DNA of 64,000 nt from Delphinus delphis (taxonomy: Eukaryota > Chordata > Mammalia > Artiodactyla > Delphinidae): the NCBI RefSeq assembly GCF_949987515.2, contig NC_082685.1, positions 29,342,168 through 29,406,167 of the forward strand. Reading direction: 5' to 3'. A program made the translations under genes and the position numbers. Under the pieces are notes generated by a model. That model was not told the origin of the DNA and searched no databases. It saw nothing but the letters and a program-made list of their open reading frames with translations. Positions 23,010-34,609 of the stretch are shown here, piece by piece. Within the stretch, counting starts at the first letter, position 1. Every line of letters begins with the position of its first letter.

Positions 23010-23822
23010 AATGACATCCCTATTCACTCAGCCACTTAGGCCAAAAAACTGGATACTGTGCTCACACCTGCCTAACCTACATCTTGACATTCCATCGGTC
23101 ACAAATACCTGCTGATTCTACCTTCAGTACATACCCCACATCTTTGAATGTGCACCTTCTGGCCAGATTGGTAAGAGAAAGAAGGACAGCTCTGATACTG
23201 CAGCTACGGGCACCCTATTGGAAGCCCCACCACTTTTCATCTTAACCGTGACAGTATTCTCCAGATTGGACCCTTAGTCCTGCTATAACTTGCCCTCAAG
23301 CCCCCCTCCCCACTCCCCACCTACTGAACCTATGGCAGCTACCATAGTTAAAAACAAAACGGGACCATTTATGTTATTATTTTGGCCTCCTGTTTAAAAT
23401 GCTTCAGTGACTTTTCACTGTTCTTGGCGCTGGGTCCAAAATCTTTAAAGCAGCCCCACACCTTGCACTGTCCGGCTCCCGCCTGTCTGTGTAGTTTGCT
23501 TTCTCTTCCCGGCATCTTAGCGTTTCTTCCCCCAGCGGGTCGTGGTTTTCGCCACCTAGAACATTCTTTCAGTCTAATTAACACCTACTCATCCTTAGGG
23601 CTCAGCCTAAATGCAAATTTCTCCTGAGTCTGGCTTCTCTATACCTCACACGACACTTATTACTGTCACTGTAGGGGCATATGCCTAATCTTTTGTTCAC
23701 ATTCTGTCTACAGTCAGGAAACTCCAGAAGGGCAAGGACTTTGCTTTTCTTCTTCACTGCGGAATCCTCGGTGCCGGGCACCTGGCTGGGTCTCATAGAT
23801 GTTTCTCGAATGAGTAATGGAT
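23010..23822 (+). repeat. L2-like LINE, long fragment
   Basis: Long LINE remnant: 'cacaaatacctgctgattct', 'tgtttaaaatgcttcagtga', 'ccttgcactgtccggctccc', 'gaacattctttcag', 'gcaaggactttgctt' and the end 'gtgccgggcacctggctggg'...'atgagtaatgga'. Confidence 0.65.
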
Positions 23823-25059
23823 GACCATTTCAAAGAGCAAGTTGCAAACTTGTTTGTAGCTCGAGGATCTGGATGGCTAAAACGAGGCCTTCTGGTATTT
23901 CAGGGCAAAAGCAAACTCAGAAGGAAGTTTTGTCCCGCTTACGGATTCTCTTTAGTGACCTGCTACCGAGATGGATTCCAAGAAAGAAGCTTGCCTCAGC
24001 AAAATGCATAAGGGAAAGCAAGTTAGGTTCTGTCGCTGAGCTACTTTCTACTGTCTTAGACAAAGAGATGCTGACTTCAGAAACTCCCAAAGAAGCAGCT
24101 GGCCAGGAAGATTCCTGACCTTGCTCCTCTCAGGAGAGGAAGGAGGAGATAGGTGCTATCGACCCAGAATCACACAGGGACCTTGTTCTAAGATCTTCCG
24201 CCAGTAAGCTGAGAGAAAGATGGTGGGCAGAGTGATTCTGTTATGCAGACGTTAGAAAAGAGGGTCCAGGCTGTTTGCAATTAGTTCCTCTGCCCTAGGT
24301 TTGGTTTTTCTTGGATCATGTTATGGTTTACACGTCAGCTGACTGTCCTGGGTGGTACAAATTTATATGCACTGTTATTTACATTATTAACGTTGATACC
24401 GAACTCTCCTTATAAGCTTTTTCATTTTGTGTTAAATTCCAGATTCATACAGTCTATTTCCTGGCTATGCCTCCTTAATTAGCACCTTGATTCTACTTGT
24501 CATAGAACAAAGATGGAAAACACACAGTCCAGGGAAGATCTAACATGCCTCATTAAGACTGACGGGAACATCAAAAAGCAATGCAGAGGGGCAAGGGCTT
24601 GTTCCTTACTGGTCTAAAGAAACAGCTTGGATTTGGCCTGGAGTCTCGGGGGGTTGCAGAATGCTGCCCATCACCTCCCAGAGTTAGGAAATTCTTCCAT
24701 CATGCCCAGAAGTCTGTATTAATGAAAGTAGAGGTGGTGAAGCTGTTTGTACATTTCCATTGCATTTTCAAAATTGATGAGTACATCATGATCAGCCTCC
24801 AGAATGTCTTGCCCTCAATGGTTTTTTCCTGCTGTGGTTAATCAATTCTTATTGGGTATGAAAGACAGGAGTTGGAATCCTAGTATGATATCATGCCCCT
24901 AACGTAAGAGCTTCCATTCCTACATTTGCTCTTGTGGGTAAGAAAATCACCCCATTAAACTCACAATATTTCAGCACGTGAGTGAGTGAAACCGTTCAGT
25001 TCTACAGTTTCCAAGACTATATGGAAAACCACTGAGGAATGAGAACAAATGATGCTATA
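23823..25059. other. Unassigned intronic sequence
   Basis: No recognised exon or repeat. Confidence 0.5.
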
Positions 25060-25096
25060 ATCTTTGATTTTTTTCCACTTACCTGCTAGGTAAACT

Positions 25097-25258
25097 TTTT
25101 TTTTTTAACATCTTTATTGGAGTATAATTGCTTTACAATGGTGTGTTAGTTTCTGCTGTGTAACAAAGTGAATCAGCTATACACATACATATATCCTCAT
25201 ATCTCTTCCCTCTTGCGTCTCCCTCCCTCCCACCCTCCCATTCCCACCGCTCTACCTT
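25097..25258 (-). mobile_element. Young L1, short 3' end
   Basis: Poly(T) followed by the complement of the L1 3' UTR ('catctttattggagtataat', then 'ctccctccctcccaccctcc'). Exact 11-bp target duplication 'ctaggtaaact' at 25086-25096 and 25259-25269. Confidence 0.96.
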
Positions 25259-25555
25259 CTAGGTAAACTCTTGTTCATCCTTCGAAACCCAGCTCAAACA
25301 GCCCCTCAGCTGGGAAACTTTTCCTGACCATCCTGGGAAATTTAATAACTATTTCAACTGTACAACTACTGTAACTTACGCACTTCCATTCCTGTAAACA
25401 CTGCACTATCTTTTTGTTTATGTGCCTATCTCCATTTTTACGTTGTATGAGCTTTAAGGGCAGGATACATGTTTTAATCATAATCTCCCCAGTACCTAAC
25501 ATAGCGCTTAGTATTTTCCAGGGATTCAGTAAGTAAATGCTAATAAGAGACTGTA
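25259..25555 (+). repeat. L2-like LINE 3' end
   Basis: 'cttcgaaacccagctcaaac', 'aacttttcctgaccatcctg', 'gagctttaagggcaggata', 'ccccagtacctaacatagcg' and 'tcagtaagtaaatgctaata' fit the LINE end. The young L1 at 25097-25258 landed at its left edge. Confidence 0.7.
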
Positions 25556-26329
25556 TAAATCATATTTAAAAGAGAAACACAAAGTTCAACAATTCTATTA
25601 ATTATTGCTAAAGTTTTCATATATGAGACAAGCTGCACATCCAACTTATATGTATTCAGTTCCATGGATGGAGTTTCAAATATCTGTGACTGACTTAGTA
25701 ATAGCCCCATCTCAAGGGCCTTATATTCTCGAACTCTTGGCCCTTGAATGTACTGATCAAAGAACATCTGGATATGTTCTCCCTTGTTTTTTTCCTTCTG
25801 CTAGGCTTCAAGGTTTTGGCCATCTTACTTACTTCCCAAGCTTGCCTCCTCTAAAAGCATCACTGAGAAGCTCCAATCCTAGGAGAAATGCCATGTATCC
25901 TAACGATCTGCAGAAGGACTCTACAGGTCAGAAAGCATGTTCTGGGAGAACTTCAGGAGAACAAGAAGGGGATAGGCTTGGCTTTGCTGGTCCTCTCCTC
26001 CAGATCCTTTCAAGGGAACACTTTATTGCCAACTGATCACATCAGAAACTGGGCGATGGGAGATACGCTTATGCAGTGTATGTGTTCTCATCACCAACAG
26101 GAGGCTCTTTGCGAGGAGTAGACACTCTGATGGATCTTTCCCTGAAGACGTGACAATTAAGGCCATAAATGTAGGTTCGTGGCTGTTCCTGCATCAGACA
26201 ATCTGACCACCTTATTTTATGTGTAGCAACCATGAGAGTTCCATCCAATGCGGGTCATAATTTACCATCTCACTGAAGCCCTAGAACGCTTGCAAGTTAC
26301 TCTGCCCCCCAAGTCTAGATTCTGAATTT
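25556..26329. other. Unassigned intronic sequence
   Basis: Contains a 143-codon plus-strand open frame (25605-26036) without recognisable protein features or splice context. No repeat recognised. Confidence 0.5.
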
Positions 26330-26455
26330 TTAAAACGCTAATAACAATGATTCCTTCCTACCTCATTGGATTGCTTCCATGCTTGAATGAGGTAGTGCAT
26401 TGAAACCACTAACATCGGCATGTACAGACTGCACAATAAAAACTGGTTGTTAATG
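26330..26455 (+). repeat. MIR SINE fragment
   Basis: 'aacgctaataacaatgattc', 'cctacctcattggattgctt' and 'gaatgaggtagtgcattgaa' resemble the 3' half of MIR. Confidence 0.5.
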
Positions 26456-28003
26456 GCGATGGTGGTCCTCTTTCCTTTTTCTCCTTCTTTTCCCCCAATA
26501 TCTACCACATTTCTCCTTCCCTTTCTCCCTCCTCTTTCTTCATCCTAACCACTGTGCATAGCCTTTATGTCTAGAAACTAGTTTTCAAACAGTGGTCTGT
26601 TGATGTGAAAATAGTCTGACTAGTACCCAACAAACTCTACGGCAGTTCATAAATATAAGGACGAAAAAGACAGAGTCTTATCCAGCCTGAAAGACCACTA
26701 CCAGCTATGAAAATATCCTAAGTTAAGCCTGGCGGACCAGTCAACTTTCAGCCTGGAACCTTTCCAGCAAAGCTACTTATTAGTGGGTTATTATATCAGT
26801 ACAAATGCTTAAATCTATCTATTATATATAATATATGCATAGAGTTTCTATTGACTTTACTGACTGCAAGCCTTAGAGATTAAGACTGCAGGCCTGGTTA
26901 CAAATCACCTAGAGTTGTTAGAAAATAAAATGCATTAAAGCTTGGGGTGACTACAGTGACAGTGGTACACAACTTATTCAAGATCTTGTTAATAAAACAA
27001 AACATATTAGAGATAAGAAACAACATCAAATGCTATGGCTTGCATAATTATTTCCAGCTGTGTGCAGAAAATTCACGGGCCATTACCAGAAAGATTACAG
27101 ATTATTTCAGTCTTTCCTTAAACCTAAGTTATGAAAGTTTAAAAACTATGTGGGAACTTTTTGAAGGTTCAATATGAATTAGTCCTTCTCTCTTTAGTCT
27201 CCATGGTTCTTCCGGGCAAGGAAACTGTACCAATTGAAGCACACAAACCATGAAAGTGCCTGGGGGTGGAACAGCAAGGCGTTCCAGTATCTGGCTGACC
27301 CACTGTCAATTACATTGCAGCTTGCCACACTGTGACCAATGCCCCTTCCTTCAGGTCACTAAGGCAGGTGTGATTTTGGAAGACCAGAAGCAAAGGTGAG
27401 AAAAGGACAGAAGCAAAGGCAAAACAAAACAAAGCCAGACCTGGAGATCACTTTGAAACCCTTCCCTCTCAACATAAGTGCTGCCGCTTTTTTCTTGTTT
27501 GTTTTTTTACACTATTGTTTGCCCCTCAGGCATCAGGCTGTTAGTGTATACAGGAGGGATTAAAGTGAGACTGCATGTTGGATGAAGTATAAATTAAAAT
27601 TATACTTCTGTCAGTCTGGAATCAGGGATTGTTGCTCAAGGTCTCCCCAAACACTTAATTTCAAATGAGTCTTCATTTATTACTTCAAGAAAGGCTAAAT
27701 GCATAATTTATCAGCAGCTTTCTGTCAATATACCCTTAGAAGCATGTTTCCCATGAGTCTTTGAGTAAAAATATGTTATGCTAATTCTATTAGTTGGGTA
27801 CACAGGAGCTGTGGAAGAAAGTAAACAAGCATTAAAAGGAGACACATGTGAACGAAGAAATACCTATCAACCTACCGTCCAGGGTCAAATTACCAAGGGA
27901 ACAGCACAGAGTTGGTAAACTTGTCCCATAATGTAGGCGGGATTTTCTCCCGACTGCTCTGGGCGGGTGATGCAGCAGGGAGCCAGGTGTGATCGTGATG
28001 GGG
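26456..28003. other. Unassigned intronic sequence next to the exon
   Basis: No repeat family recognised apart from short AT runs (about 26818-26840). Being repeat-poor and next to a conserved exon, part may be conserved noncoding DNA, which is untested. Confidence 0.45.
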
Positions 28004-28009
28004 ACTTAC
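28004..28009 (-). promoter_or_regulatory. TENM2: Splice donor of the teneurin exon
   Basis: The minus strand reads CCCG|GTAAGT. This is a near-perfect 5' splice site that ends the exon after the first two bases of an Arg codon (phase 2), as expected for a teneurin exon ending ...PLET(R). Confidence 0.92.
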
Positions 28010-28244
28010 CGGGTCTCCAGGGGCACGTTGCTGTTTAGCACCCAGCTGTCCTGAAGCTGAACTGACTCGGGCGTGGTGGCCAGGTCGTTGGGCGCAGGAG
28101 CCGGGGCGTGAATCTGACTCCGCCGATTGGTCAGCGAGTTCCTGTTGAGGGAATTGGCTGACGAGTGGTGATGGGACAGCGTGTGGTTGTGCGGGGGTGG
28201 CAGAGGGGGCCTCAGAGTCGACTGGCTGTGGTGGTTCGGAGGGC
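28010..28244 (-). CDS. TENM2: Teneurin-2 internal exon (N-terminal cytoplasmic domain)
   Basis: Teneurins are single-pass type II membrane proteins that act in neuronal cell adhesion and synapse specification, with latrophilins as known partners. This exon encodes part of the intracellular domain just before the membrane-proximal region. Read on the minus strand, it starts with two bases completing a Gly codon. It then gives 77 full codons beginning [20 protein letters not shown], with a middle stretch [16 protein letters not shown] and an end [22 protein letters not shown]. It finishes with CG, the first two bases of an Arg codon. There is no stop in this frame. The PPLPPP stretch is a plausible SH3-type ligand, and the [20 protein letters not shown] end is a hallmark of teneurins. 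A polypyrimidine tract plus AG precedes it and GTAAGT follows. Its length is not a multiple of three, so skipping it alone would break the frame. The neighbouring exons lie outside the window. Assignment to TENM2 rather than TENM3/4 is from remembered family sequence. Confidence 0.93.
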
Positions 28245-28268
28245 CTGAGAAAAGAGGAAGGAGAAACG
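28245..28268 (-). promoter_or_regulatory. TENM2: Splice acceptor of the teneurin exon
   Basis: On the minus strand the bases before the exon read as a pyrimidine-rich run (TTTCTCCTTCCTCTTTTCT) ending in CAG, immediately followed by the Gly-Pro-Pro coding sequence. This is a strong consensus 3' splice site and fixes the exon start at 28244. Confidence 0.92.
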
Positions 28269-28672
28269 GCCATTAGGGGCTTCAGAATGCGGCCGCGTTC
28301 GCTCTGCAAGCCTGCGGAGGAGAGCCTGGAACAAAAGCCTCGATATTGACAATTGCCGAATGTCACGAACTACAGATGCAGATACGACTGTGTCCAGCAT
28401 CCCAGTGTCAGTTACTAACGAATAGTATACTTTGATTTGCCTTTATCCCTCGGCATCAAATTAAGAATGAGAAACTAGGTTAGCAAAACCAGGCTGGTGA
28501 GGGCTGACCAGTGGAATTATTTGAAACATATTAATTCTGCAATGAAAGTAACATGATATTCAAGGCTGAGCATTGTTGTAACAAGTCCCTAGCCCATTTC
28601 CTGGTAAACCAGTACACTCCATACATTCTTTAAAAACATGGCATCTTTCTGAAGGTATAAGAAAGATGGCAC

Positions 28673-28884
28673 GGGCTTCCCTGGTGGTGCAGTGGTTGAG
28701 AGTCCGCCTGCCGATGCAGGGGACACGGGTTCATGCCCCGGTCCGGGAAGATCCCACGTGCCGTGGAGCGGCTGGGCCCGTGAGCCATGGCCGCTGAGCC
28801 TGCGCGTCCGGAGCCTGTGCTCCGCAACGGGAGAGGCCACGACAGTGAGAGGCCCGCGTACCGCAAAAAAAAAAAAAAAAAAAA
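28673..28884 (+). mobile_element. CHR-2 SINE near the teneurin exon
   Basis: Full-length CHR-2 from 'gggcttccctggtggtgcag' to 'gaggcccgcgtaccgc' with about 22 A's. Target duplications 28659-28672 and 28885-28898 ('aaga(a/t)agatg(g/a)cac') differ at two positions. It lies antisense to the gene, 429 bp upstream of the exon's acceptor. Confidence 0.97.
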
Positions 28885-28898
28885 AAGATAGATGACAC

Positions 28899-31229
28899 AC
28901 TCTAAGTCAGGGAGTAGTAAATGTAAACACCTATCAGGGGCCAGGCAGGAAAGTGAGGTGGACTGGGGTGAACTGGAGAGGGCAGGGAGCAGCCCTCACT
29001 CAGATCCAGGCTCACGTGGCCATGTAGGGGTTAGAGCTCAAAGCAGATGATCTTCCAGTTTTTCTAGGAGAGCTGAAGATCTGGACTTTTTCAAAAGACT
29101 TTTCTGTATTTTAAAAAATGTTGACAATTAAAAAATATGTGTGTGTCTTTGTGTATTTATATATATGTTTATATATACACACATATTCACATGTATATGT
29201 ATACTTTTTTTTTAAATGAGAATCAACAAAACACACCTGTGAGCCCGCTCAGATCAGGGGCTTCATAACATCTGTCCTCTGAGAGATGAACCCTGAGGAC
29301 CCAGTCTCTGGAGAAGGTCAGGGTTGATGTTTTCAAACCACGACCCTTACTCCAAATTGCATCCTGGTTTCTAAACTTGCAATCCTCTGTCCTTGCAGGA
29401 AAAACGCACAAAGGACAACTATACCCCTGTATTCCCCTGTAATTCCCCTGTAAGTATGACCACGGATGACAATTCCACACACCGTTTTCCTAGCAACCCA
29501 CTCTCCACCTATGAAGTGAAATATTTGAAGCATAATGAAAATGAAGGTCGTTCACTATGCAACGTAAGCCTATAATTTGGTTTCAATGGCTACTGAAACA
29601 TGACTTTTAATTCGTGTCCTTTGAGGAAGTTTATTTTGCGAAGCCTCCAGTCGGGGTTGGCAGCCCGCCAGGTGACTGCCGAGCCTTGTCATTTTGGCCC
29701 CTGCCAACTTTCAATATCCTCAGCCCCTGCTGTCCTGGCTTTCAGAAGTTGGCTCAAGTCATTTAAACAAGCAATTTGACACACATTTCAACTACTTGTC
29801 TCCTTAGGTGACCGGGCTACATCTCCAAAAGGTGTAAATCTACATTCCGTGGCTCCTGGGAAGCTTGCAGAAACGTTCCGAAAGAAAGACAACATGCCAA
29901 GAAGATCCTAGGTTTGGAGAGCATCATGACCATCGAAAACAGGAAAGAAAAATACAGAGGAAAGTGGTTCCCTGAAGTTTGCATCTCTGGGCTGCAATTA
30001 CTTGGGGGGATTTTTTTTTTTGGTGTGCAGAAAAAGACAACTACAACTAAAACCTAATGGGAAATGCCACTGTACAAGTTGTATAGATTTTAAATCGCGT
30101 CCTCCAAATGAACCTGTAATTCGTATTTTCCATTCTGCACCAGTGGCATTTTAAATATATCTTTGAGGGAGTTCCATTGCTGTAGCAGGCTACTATATTT
30201 TCTGGCATTGTTGTCTGTCTTGTAATCTATTATTATATAGTTATTTACGTTTGTCTGTCTTGTATTAGTGGAAAGAGGTGAGAAAAGGGGGTGAAATGAT
30301 GTAATAATGATCCTTCAGAGATGCTATCCAAGCCCCTCACACAAGGTTAATGAATTCTCATGCCTTTCCTTCTCCCCCTCTCAACTCCCATCAAAGTGGT
30401 ATCATTATTCTCCATTAGTTAGGTAATTATGAGACTTGCCTCGGGAAGGCGAGATGAATCAGTGTTAAAGCGAGAACCCACCCTTCCCAGCCCCAAGCCC
30501 TAACCTACCATCTCCCTCAGCTCCCCCGGCCCCCGCCCTCCAGCCCTCCAGACCACACACTCTCCCAAAGTACAAAGAGGCCGTGTGAGGGATTTAATTC
30601 ACTAAATGAGATATCGGGACCCTCCTGCTTCCTGTCTGTTCACCCTGAGATTTCTCTGTCTGCTCCAGCCTGGGTGGCCCTTCCCTGTCCCTCTGTGTTC
30701 AGTGTGGGTGGAATTCCTGTGGTTGTCTTTCTGCGGACACAGCCAGGGGTGGTGCTGATGGGGGAATGGAAACGCCGACCCGGGTGTGGTGTGGTACGTT
30801 CCAAACAAAACAGAGGCTGAGTTTTCCAGTTAACTGAAAGAAACGGCAAACTCTCTTTCCATTTCTCCTAAAGAGAAGGCCTAGGGTTTCATGGGGTCGG
30901 GGGGAGATGGAGAAAGAAGTGCAGAGGAAGATGAGCAAATACTTAACTCTCCACTCACCCGGGTCCTCCTATAAAGCAACAAGCTCTTTCAGTGCACTTA
31001 CATCAAATTACTGATAGCAATTATAACAAAAACTATCCCCCGTCCTCAATATCGAAAGATGTTCTCCTTACACGGCTGCTCATTTCCACTGTGACGTTGA
31101 TCATATTTGCTCATTTATCTCTCTATCCAAAACACAAACTTTTCAACTAGGTACAGGAGATAGAAGGAAAAGACAATGACAACACAGAGGGGTAAAGGCT
31201 ACCACTGGGGGAGAAGCAGAGCGGTGCGG
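28899..31229. other. Unassigned intronic sequence
   Basis: Contains an alternating TA/CA-rich run (about 29136-29205) and a three-fold 'ccctgta(tt/at)' tandem near 29424-29452. A diverged MIR-like piece may lie at 30390-30500 but is too weak to call. No exon. Confidence 0.45.
29136..29205. repeat. TA/TG/CA-rich simple repeat
   Basis: Alternating purine-pyrimidine sequence built of GTGT, ATAT, ACAC and ATGT steps. Confidence 0.8.
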
Positions 31230-31430
31230 GAGCATTGAGCCGGTGGTTAGGAGATAAAATCGGAAGAAATGAGTTCAAGGATCGGGTCTGACCCCTTTTG
31301 AGTTGTGTGACCCTGGGCCTGAGACTTCATTTAATTGTCCGTGTCCTCACCTGCCAAATGATGAAGACAGCAGTAACTACCTGTAAGGAAGTTCGAGGGG
31401 AAGATGAATGTAAAATGCTAAACATGCTAC
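31230..31430 (+). repeat. MIR SINE
   Basis: 'gtggttaggagataaaatcg', 'tgagttcaaggatcgggtct', 'gagttgtgtgaccctgggcc', 'cttcatttaattgtccgtg' follow MIR order. Confidence 0.75.
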
Positions 31431-31940
31431 CCGATGGCTGGCAAGTTCCCCCAAACCGTGTGCAGGGAACACTGCTTGGTTCTCCTACGAATCAACGGAT
31501 GGATAAAGACGTAACTGCGGCTCTCAAGGATCCCAGATTTGAGGAGATGGAGTACACCCAGAGCTCATCTCTCTAGGCCAGGAGTCACAAACCAGCGGCG
31601 CCCAAGCTGAATATTACCAAAAATTCAAGGTCAAGATTGTATATCCTGTTCCAGACTTCTGACTTCTCTTGAAAACAAAAACCAATTGAAGTCTGTATTC
31701 TCTCAAGGCAACAATTGGATAGAGCTAAATGCCACTGGGTGGTTTTGTTTGTTTAGTTTGTTTTTGTCATCAGCCCGAATGATCCCTGCCATCTTCATCT
31801 GGTCGGATGTATGCATTTATGTTTCTGACTGCTGGCTTGACTTGGGGGTTCCTCAGCATTCTGTGTGGGTCACGTACCGCTAATATAACAACATCTCTGC
31901 TACAGCTAATGATCTCAAGCACTTTTTTGTGTATGTTTTT
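31431..31940. other. Unassigned intronic sequence
   Basis: No recognised feature. Confidence 0.5.
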
Positions 31941-32066
31941 GTTATACTCCAATGCGTTATACATCATATATATATATATCCAATATATATATATATGTGT
32001 TATACTCCAATGCGTTATATATCCAACATATATATATATATATGTGTTATATATCCAATGCGTTTG
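31941..32066. repeat. Three-copy TA-rich minisatellite
   Basis: The motif 'gttata(ct/ta)ccaatgcgtt' starts at 31941, 31999 and (variant with 'tata' for 'tact') 32045. The first two spacers contain (TA)n runs of about 12-18 bases, giving periods of 58 and 46 bp. The TA runs could form hairpins. Confidence 0.9.
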
Positions 32067-32874
32067 CAGGATGTGACGGTTTTCTATTTCAAAAAATGCA
32101 GACAATGGTAAGCAACATGCCTTACTGCTTTCTAAGACGCTAAATGACATGAAAAGCCATTCTCCAAGGCAGGGTTGTCTTCAGTCTGTGGTGAAACAAA
32201 AATGAATAACCTCGGCTTGATGAAGGAAACTTCGCATCCGCTCTGAGTTCCATACTTTTATTGGGCTTAATTCATGTGCATCAAATGGCCCTTCTATTAC
32301 ATAAATATGAAATCACATAATAATGTAATTGAGCCACAAATAACTATGTAACATAAACACTTACATGGTATCAACCTAATAAGTAGGCTTTTAGCAGGCA
32401 AAAGGCAACAGGCATTAAAATTGCTGTGTTAACCTATTATTCTACACCTGATCTATCTCGGGTCCAGAACATGGAATTTGTTTTCAGGTACTGTGGGGCT
32501 TTTAGTCCTAGGAAGAAGGAGCTATATATTGGTTCTTTGTTAAAAGCTAGGGTGGGACAGGTAGGACTCGTAGCAAAGATAAGTTAATTTGTGGAGAAGG
32601 TGCTTCCTGTAGATTTAAAAATTAAGTGCTTGAATGAATGCTTAACTTGTCCTGTTTGCTTGTTTGGACTCATTTGCTGGAATGGTCTATGCTTCTGAGC
32701 ATTAGGTTTGCTGTGGGACAGTTGCCAGCAATTTTGATCCTGACAGAGATGCCGTTCACATATTCTGTCCTTCCTAAATGCCAATTGGTTGACAGTAGAG
32801 TTTTAAAAAATAAAGCAGTGCTTCTTTATCAATTCACAACGTCAATTCCAACAAAGTTGTGTGGCCACTAAAAA
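32067..32874. other. Unassigned intronic sequence
   Basis: AT-rich. No recognised repeat or exon. Confidence 0.5.
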
Positions 32875-32883
32875 ATCAACTCT

Positions 32884-33376
32884 GTTTTTAAAATTTTTTA
32901 AGTATAGTTGACTTACGATATCGTGTAAGTTTCAGTGTACAGCACAGCAATTCAGTTATACATATACTATATATGTATGTACATATATTCTTTTTCAGAT
33001 TCTTTTCCCATATAGGTTATTATGTAATACTGAGTATAGTTTCCTGTGCTAAACAGTAGGTCCTCGTTGGTTATCTATTTTATACATGTTAATCCCAGCC
33101 TCCTAATTTATCCCTCCCCCCATCCCCCTTTCCCCTTTGGTAACCATTAGTTTGTTTTCTATGTCTGTGAGTCTCTTTCTGTTTTGGAAATAAGTTCATT
33201 TGTTTCTTTTTCTTTTTTTTGATTCCACATATAAGCTATATCATATGGTATTTGTCTTTGTCTGGTTTACTTCACCTAGTATGATCATCTCTAGGTCTAT
33301 CCATGTTGCTGCAAATGGCATTATTTCATTCCTTTTCATGGCTGAGTAGTATTCCATTGTGTATACATACTGGAGT
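32884..33376 (-). mobile_element. L1 3' end (intermediate age)
   Basis: Complement of L1: 'aagtatagttgacttacgat', 'ttcagtgtacagcacagcaa', 'ggttatctattttatacatg', 'gttgctgcaaatggcattat' and 'gagtagtattccattgtgta'. A 9-bp duplication 'atcaactct' lies at 32875-32883 and 33377-33385. Confidence 0.93.
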
Positions 33377-33385
33377 ATCAACTCT

Positions 33386-34029
33386 TGTGTTGACGAGATG
33401 AGTGGTGCTCAAATAGCGTGTGGAAACCAGCAACACCCACATTTTAAATAATGTATAAAGAAAGAATTTTCTTTGCAGCTAAGGAAGTAAATTCACAATA
33501 ATTGGCTACTGTTGTTGCATTTTTCCTAAATAAACAGCTGGGGGAGGCATTTAGGCTGGGTCTACCCTTGCCAAGCGGGGTGTTGATGAGAGTGGGAAGG
33601 CAGGGATGAACTCAGATTGGTGGTGTTTTGCCCACACCAATTATTCCTGGCAATTAAAAATGATGATAAAATGTGTGAAAGAAAAAATAAAAGTAGAGCC
33701 CTGCCTAGCTGCTAATAATTCACGCATTCTTGGAGATGGCATGCCAGTTGTTGGCCTTTAAAAAAATGTCAACCCTTCGGACCCCAAGATAATGAATTAA
33801 CCACAAACTGTCTGCCTTAAGAACTTCACCTTTGGAGCAAGTTCCATCTTGAGGGCAACCTGAAGATGCAAGAAGTGGGGATGGTGTTGACAGAGCTTCT
33901 GGAGTCTCTGGGTGATGAAAACTGGCACCAGGACACCCTGTTCAAATCTGACCTTGAATGGGAGCTAGAGGGAGTCGGAGGTGAGAATTTTCAAGCGTAA
34001 CAGCCTCTGGTTAGAACTACGGAGAGTGG
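33386..34029. other. Unassigned intronic sequence
   Basis: No recognised feature. Confidence 0.5.
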
Positions 34030-34265
34030 AGGCTATTGCGGATGGCCAGGCTGCTGGGTGGCTTTGAACCCCTGCTTGGCCACTTACTAGCTGTGTGACC
34101 GCTGGAAAGTTACGTATTGTTTTCTGAGTCTGTTTCTTCATCTGTAAAATGGGTATAGAGATTTTACTTCTTTCATATGGTTGTTAGGAGAATCAAATGA
34201 GAATATGTATAGGGAGCCTAGCGCAATTCTTAGCATACAGTAAGCTACCAACACATATTATTTTG
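34030..34265 (+). repeat. MIR SINE
   Basis: 'ggctttgaacccctgcttgg', 'ccacttactagctgtgtgac' and 'cttcatctgtaaaatgggta' are close to the MIR consensus. Confidence 0.92.
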
Positions 34266-34609
34266 TGTTATAGTTAATAATACCAGTAATAGTAATAACA
34301 ACAATAGCAACCATGGTTCTGGTGAAAGTAATGAGTACGTCCTGGGTCGCTCCAGTTTTCCTAGCTCTTTGAGGTGGCAGCTTTCATGGTGAGGTATCAC
34401 ATCAGCATATGGAGGCGAAGTCACTAACCTCAGACCTCTCTACCTTCAAATTCTGTCTACAGAAGGGCATAGTGACTAAGTGACATGGCACAGGCATTAA
34501 TACAGGGGTCTTAAGAGCATCTCTCTAAGAGCCTGCCGAAGTGGAACTTGGGATTCAGAGCTGTCCCATTTCCATAAACAAATAATGACAACAAACCAAT
34601 AATACTGAC
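34266..34609. other. Unassigned intronic sequence
   Basis: No confident repeat or exon. Confidence 0.5.

Larger units (their letters stand above)
1..28009 (-). other. TENM2: Intron downstream of the teneurin exon (partial)
   Basis: In gene orientation this follows the exon at 28010-28244. I searched both strands for the next teneurin coding segment (the region before the transmembrane helix) and did not see it, so the intron is at least 28 kb and continues beyond position 1. It is filled with L2, L1, MIR, CHR SINE and DNA transposon copies listed separately. Confidence 0.85.

Noticed and set aside
25605..26036. 143-codon plus-strand open frame
   Set aside because: No recognisable domain, no repeat-independent signal and no splice context on the plus strand of an intron; chance length is plausible.
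1..28009. The next downstream teneurin exon (before the transmembrane segment)
   Set aside because: I looked for the expected Pro/Ser-rich and Lys/Cys-rich coding pattern followed by a hydrophobic segment on the minus strand and did not find it.
27890..28366. 158-codon minus-strand open frame
   Set aside because: It overlaps the teneurin exon in the wrong frame and runs through both splice sites; only the 28010-28244 exon in the teneurin frame is supported.
31941..32066. CRISPR-like spaced repeats
   Set aside because: Three diverging units with TA-run spacers in a mammalian intron; there are no unique spacers, leader or cas genes.
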